In this document: positions 5,470 to 7,332 of the stretch, piece by piece | How the letters are laid out: each line of letters opens with the position of its first letter | How positions within the stretch are numbered: position 1 is the stretch's first letter | NCBI GenBank assembly: GCA_947460085.1 | Contig: CANHGA010000101.1 | Span: forward strand, 1-7,332 | DNA: 7,332 bases | Reading direction: 5' to 3' | DNA from: Synechococcaceae cyanobacterium | Lineage (GTDB): Bacteria > Cyanobacteriota > Cyanobacteriia > PCC-6307 > Cyanobiaceae | Notes under the pieces: generated by a model | Told to the model about the DNA's origin: nothing | Seen by the model: only the letters and a program-made list of their open reading frames with translations | The model's database searches: none | Translations under genes and position numbers: made by a program

Positions 5470-6675
5470 TTGTCCCGATCCAGCACCCGGCGTGATCCCC
5501 CAGCGGCTGGCGCGCCAGCCAGTGCCGCCCAGGGCTTGCTGCCCCTGCCATGGCACCTTTGGCCCGCTGAAGCCCGCCTCGTGCTCGGCATGGTGGCCCT
5601 CTGGAGCGTGGTGGGCATCCTGGTGCTCACGTCCTCCAGCTGGTGGGTGGCGGAACGGGAAATGGGCGATGCCGCCTACTACCTCAAGCGGCAATTGATC
5701 TGGATGGTGGCCAGCTGGGGACTTCTCTGGCTAGGGCTCCGCACCAGCCTGCGCCGCTGGCTGCACATCGCCCCCATGGCCCTGCTGATTGGCCTTCTGA
5801 TGGTGGCCGCCACTTTGGTGGTGGGGAGCACCGTGAATGGGGCGAGCCGTTGGCTGGTCGTTGGGCCCATCCAAATTCAACCCTCCGAACTGGTTAAACC
5901 CTTTGTGGTGCTCCAAGGGGCATCCCTGTTCGCCCATTGGAAACGCAGTGGCAGCGACCAAAAACTGCTTTGGCTCGGCATCCTGGGGGCCTTGATCCTG
6001 CTGATTCTCAAGCAGCCCAACCTCAGTACCGCCGCCCTCATCGGCCTGCTGCTGTGGCTGATGGCCCTAGCCGGCGGACTTGCCAAAACCCTGCTGCTGG
6101 GTGCCGCCGGAGCAGGAGGCCTGGTGGGTACGGCGAGCATCTTGCTCAATGAGTACCAACGCATTCGCGTGATCTCCTTTCTCAACCCTTGGCGCGATGC
6201 CCAAGGGGATGGCTACCAACTTGTGCAAAGCCTGCTGGCCATTGGCTCCGGCGGCTTCCTCGGCTCCGGCTTTGGACTCTCGACCCAAAAACTGCAGTAC
6301 CTGCCCATCCAATCCACCGATTTCATCTTTGCTGTCTTTGCAGAAGAGTTCGGCTATGTGGGTTCGGTGGTGCTGCTGCTCTTCCTGCTGCTGTTTGGCT
6401 TTGCGGGGCTGCGCATTGCCCTGCAATGCCGCACCAACCAGCAACGGCTGATCGCGATTGGCTGCACCACGCTCCTGGTGGGCCAATCCATCCTCAACAT
6501 CGCCGTGGCCAGTGGCGCCATGCCCACCACCGGCCTGCCCCTGCCCATGATCAGTTATGGCGGCAACTCCCTGATGGCCAGCCTGCTGATTTGCGGCCTC
6601 CTGTTGCGTTGCTCCCTGGAGGGCAGTGGCCTCTCCCCCACGCCCAGGCGTCACCGGCCCGCAGCCGCCCGATAG
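5470..6675 (+). CDS. ftsW: FtsW-type SEDS peptidoglycan glycosyltransferase
   Basis: A 401-residue polytopic membrane protein that polymerises lipid II at the division septum, working with a class B penicillin-binding protein. Family motifs are intact: GASRWL (residues 124-129), QPSELVKP (137-144), GDGYQLVQSLLAIGSGG followed by GSGFGLSTQKLQYLP, STDFIFAVFAEEFGYVGS with the presumed catalytic Asp284, and PTTGLPLPMISYGG (352-365). About ten hydrophobic segments begin near residue 38; residues 1-30 are Pro/Ala/Arg-rich and cytoplasmic in look. The start is uncertain. TTG at 5470 is the only start codon after the in-frame TAG at 5416-5418 that keeps the N-terminal extension, but it has no Shine-Dalgarno. 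GTG at 5581 and ATG at 5590 are alternatives that begin at the edge of the first membrane segment. RodA is the paralogous alternative; the length and N-terminal extension favour FtsW. It is followed 9 bases later by ccdA. Confidence 0.92.
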   Translation: MSRSSTRRDPPAAGAPASAAQGLLPLPWHLWPAEARLVLGMVALWSVVGILVLTSSSWWVAEREMGDAAYYLKRQLIWMVASWGLLWLGLRTSLRRWLHIAPMALLIGLLMVAATLVVGSTVNGASRWLVVGPIQIQPSELVKPFVVLQGASLFAHWKRSGSDQKLLWLGILGALILLILKQPNLSTAALIGLLLWLMALAGGLAKTLLLGAAGAGGLVGTASILLNEYQRIRVISFLNPWRDAQGDGYQLVQSLLAIGSGGFLGSGFGLSTQKLQYLPIQSTDFIFAVFAEEFGYVGSVVLLLFLLLFGFAGLRIALQCRTNQQRLIAIGCTTLLVGQSILNIAVASGAMPTTGLPLPMISYGGNSLMASLLICGLLLRCSLEGSGLSPTPRRHRPAAAR

Positions 6676-6684
6676 GCTGGATCG

Positions 6685-7332
6685 ATGATCAGTTTTGGGC
6701 CCCAACTGGCCGATTGGGCCCGCACCAGCGAGACGTTGCTGCAACAGTCCCTGGCCTCTCCCACCCCCACCACCTTGGCCGTGGTTTTCGCCGGTGGACT
6801 GCTCACCAGCCTGGGGCCCTGCTCCCTGTCTCTGCTGCCGGTCACCCTCGCCTATCTGGCCGGATTCGGCGCAGCCGTAGCCGATGGCCAGCGGCGCCCA
6901 TCCCCTTGGCAAAGGAGCTTGAGCTTTGCCGCCGGCATCGTGGCGTCCCTGGTGCTACTTGGGCTGGTCAGCGGACTGCTCGGCCGCATCTATGGCCAAA
7001 TTCCTGGCCTGATCCCCACGATCGTGGCAGTGCTGGCCCTGTTGATGGGTTTCAACCTGCTGGGGGTTCTGAGGATTCCCCTCCCCCCTGGGCCAGACCC
7101 TGAAATCTGGCGAACCAAGGTGCCCGCCCCCCTCGCTCCCCTGGCCGCAGGCTTGGCGTTTGGCCTTGCCGCAACCCCCTGCACCACCCCGGTCTTGGCG
7201 GTGCTGCTGGGCTGGATGGCCCAGAGCGGCAAACCGGTGGTTGGCATGGTGCTGCTCACCAGCTTTGGCGCTGGCCAGGTGTTGCCCCTGCTGCTCGCGG
7301 GGACAGCGGCGGCCAGCCTGCCGAGCCTGCTC
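6685..7332 (+). CDS. ccdA: CcdA, thiol-disulfide electron transporter for cytochrome c maturation (3' end outside window)
   Basis: The frame is open from the ATG at 6685 to the window edge, giving 216 residues; the family is usually a little longer than this, so little is probably missing. CcdA carries reducing equivalents from stromal/cytoplasmic thioredoxin across the thylakoid membrane, keeping apocytochrome cysteines reduced for haem attachment by the System II (Ccs) pathway. The two redox cysteines are present: Cys46 in TSLGPCSLSLLP and Cys166 in AATPCTTPVLAVLLGW, the paired signature of the family, each at the start of a membrane helix. Hydrophobic segments are visible at about 29-62, 78-104, 106-131, 152-179 and 184-210. 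The gene begins 9 bases after the ftsW stop, so the two are probably co-transcribed; the ribosome site is weak (GGA at 6679-6681). A Ccs1/ResB-like partner gene may lie just to the right, but is not in view. Confidence 0.93.
   Translation, partial: MISFGPQLADWARTSETLLQQSLASPTPTTLAVVFAGGLLTSLGPCSLSLLPVTLAYLAGFGAAVADGQRRPSPWQRSLSFAAGIVASLVLLGLVSGLLGRIYGQIPGLIPTIVAVLALLMGFNLLGVLRIPLPPGPDPEIWRTKVPAPLAPLAAGLAFGLAATPCTTPVLAVLLGWMAQSGKPVVGMVLLTSFGAGQVLPLLLAGTAAASLPSLL

Noticed and set aside
6067..6912. 281-residue minus-strand frame over ftsW and the start of ccdA
   Set aside because: It is antisense to two well-supported genes and is Gly/Gln-rich without motifs.
6189..7103. 304-residue plus-strand frame overlapping ftsW and ccdA
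   Set aside because: It runs out of frame through both genes, is rich in Pro, Arg and His, and has no membrane or domain pattern, unlike the true frames.
1..7332. HIP1 palindrome (GCGATCGC), CRISPR repeats, insertion-sequence ends, tRNA or rRNA genes
   Set aside because: I scanned for them by eye and saw none. Absence of HIP1 in a short window is weak evidence about lineage.

Overview
This window comes from a GC-rich unicellular cyanobacterium, most likely a Synechococcus/Cyanobium-type picocyanobacterium. The case rests on a complete allophycocyanin core operon region (apcE, apcA, apcB, apcC), a three-linker-domain ApcE of 1007 residues, GC-rich codon use, and close matches to the known Apc proteins. 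Nothing here indicates a mobile element, CRISPR array, RNA gene or foreign island; it is a conserved housekeeping and photosynthesis locus.

Layout. Positions 1-506 (minus strand) hold the N-terminal part of a class I SAM-dependent methyltransferase that runs off the left edge. A 119-base divergent spacer separates it from apcE (626-3649), which encodes the core-membrane linker and terminal emitter of the phycobilisome. A strong intrinsic terminator (3730-3762) follows apcE. A 300-base untranslated stretch then precedes apcA (4063-4548), apcB (4602-5090) and apcC (5127-5327), which end at a second intrinsic terminator (5347-5372). After a 97-base spacer with a 13-base tandem repeat comes a SEDS-family ftsW gene (5470-6675, probable TTG start). 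Nine bases later begins ccdA (6685 to the window end), which transfers electrons for cytochrome c maturation.

How the genes work together. ApcA and ApcB form the bilin-carrying alpha/beta heterodimers that stack as trimers in the core cylinders. ApcC is the small linker that caps core trimers. ApcE scaffolds the cylinders through its linker (REP) domains and anchors the core to the membrane, while its own bilin passes energy to the photosystems. The divergent methyltransferase is not assigned a substrate here. ApcB keeps the asparagine (residue 71) that is methylated in this family, so a phycobiliprotein substrate is a testable guess. FtsW (septal peptidoglycan glycosyltransferase) and CcdA form an apparent separate transcription unit with no obvious tie to light harvesting.

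I did not find a previously undescribed system. The points most worth a second look are the methyltransferase next to apcE, a cysteine gain and apparent cysteine loss in ApcB, the FAG repeat in the ApcE inter-domain arm, the long structured apcA leader with a 23-codon ORF, and the tandem repeat upstream of ftsW.
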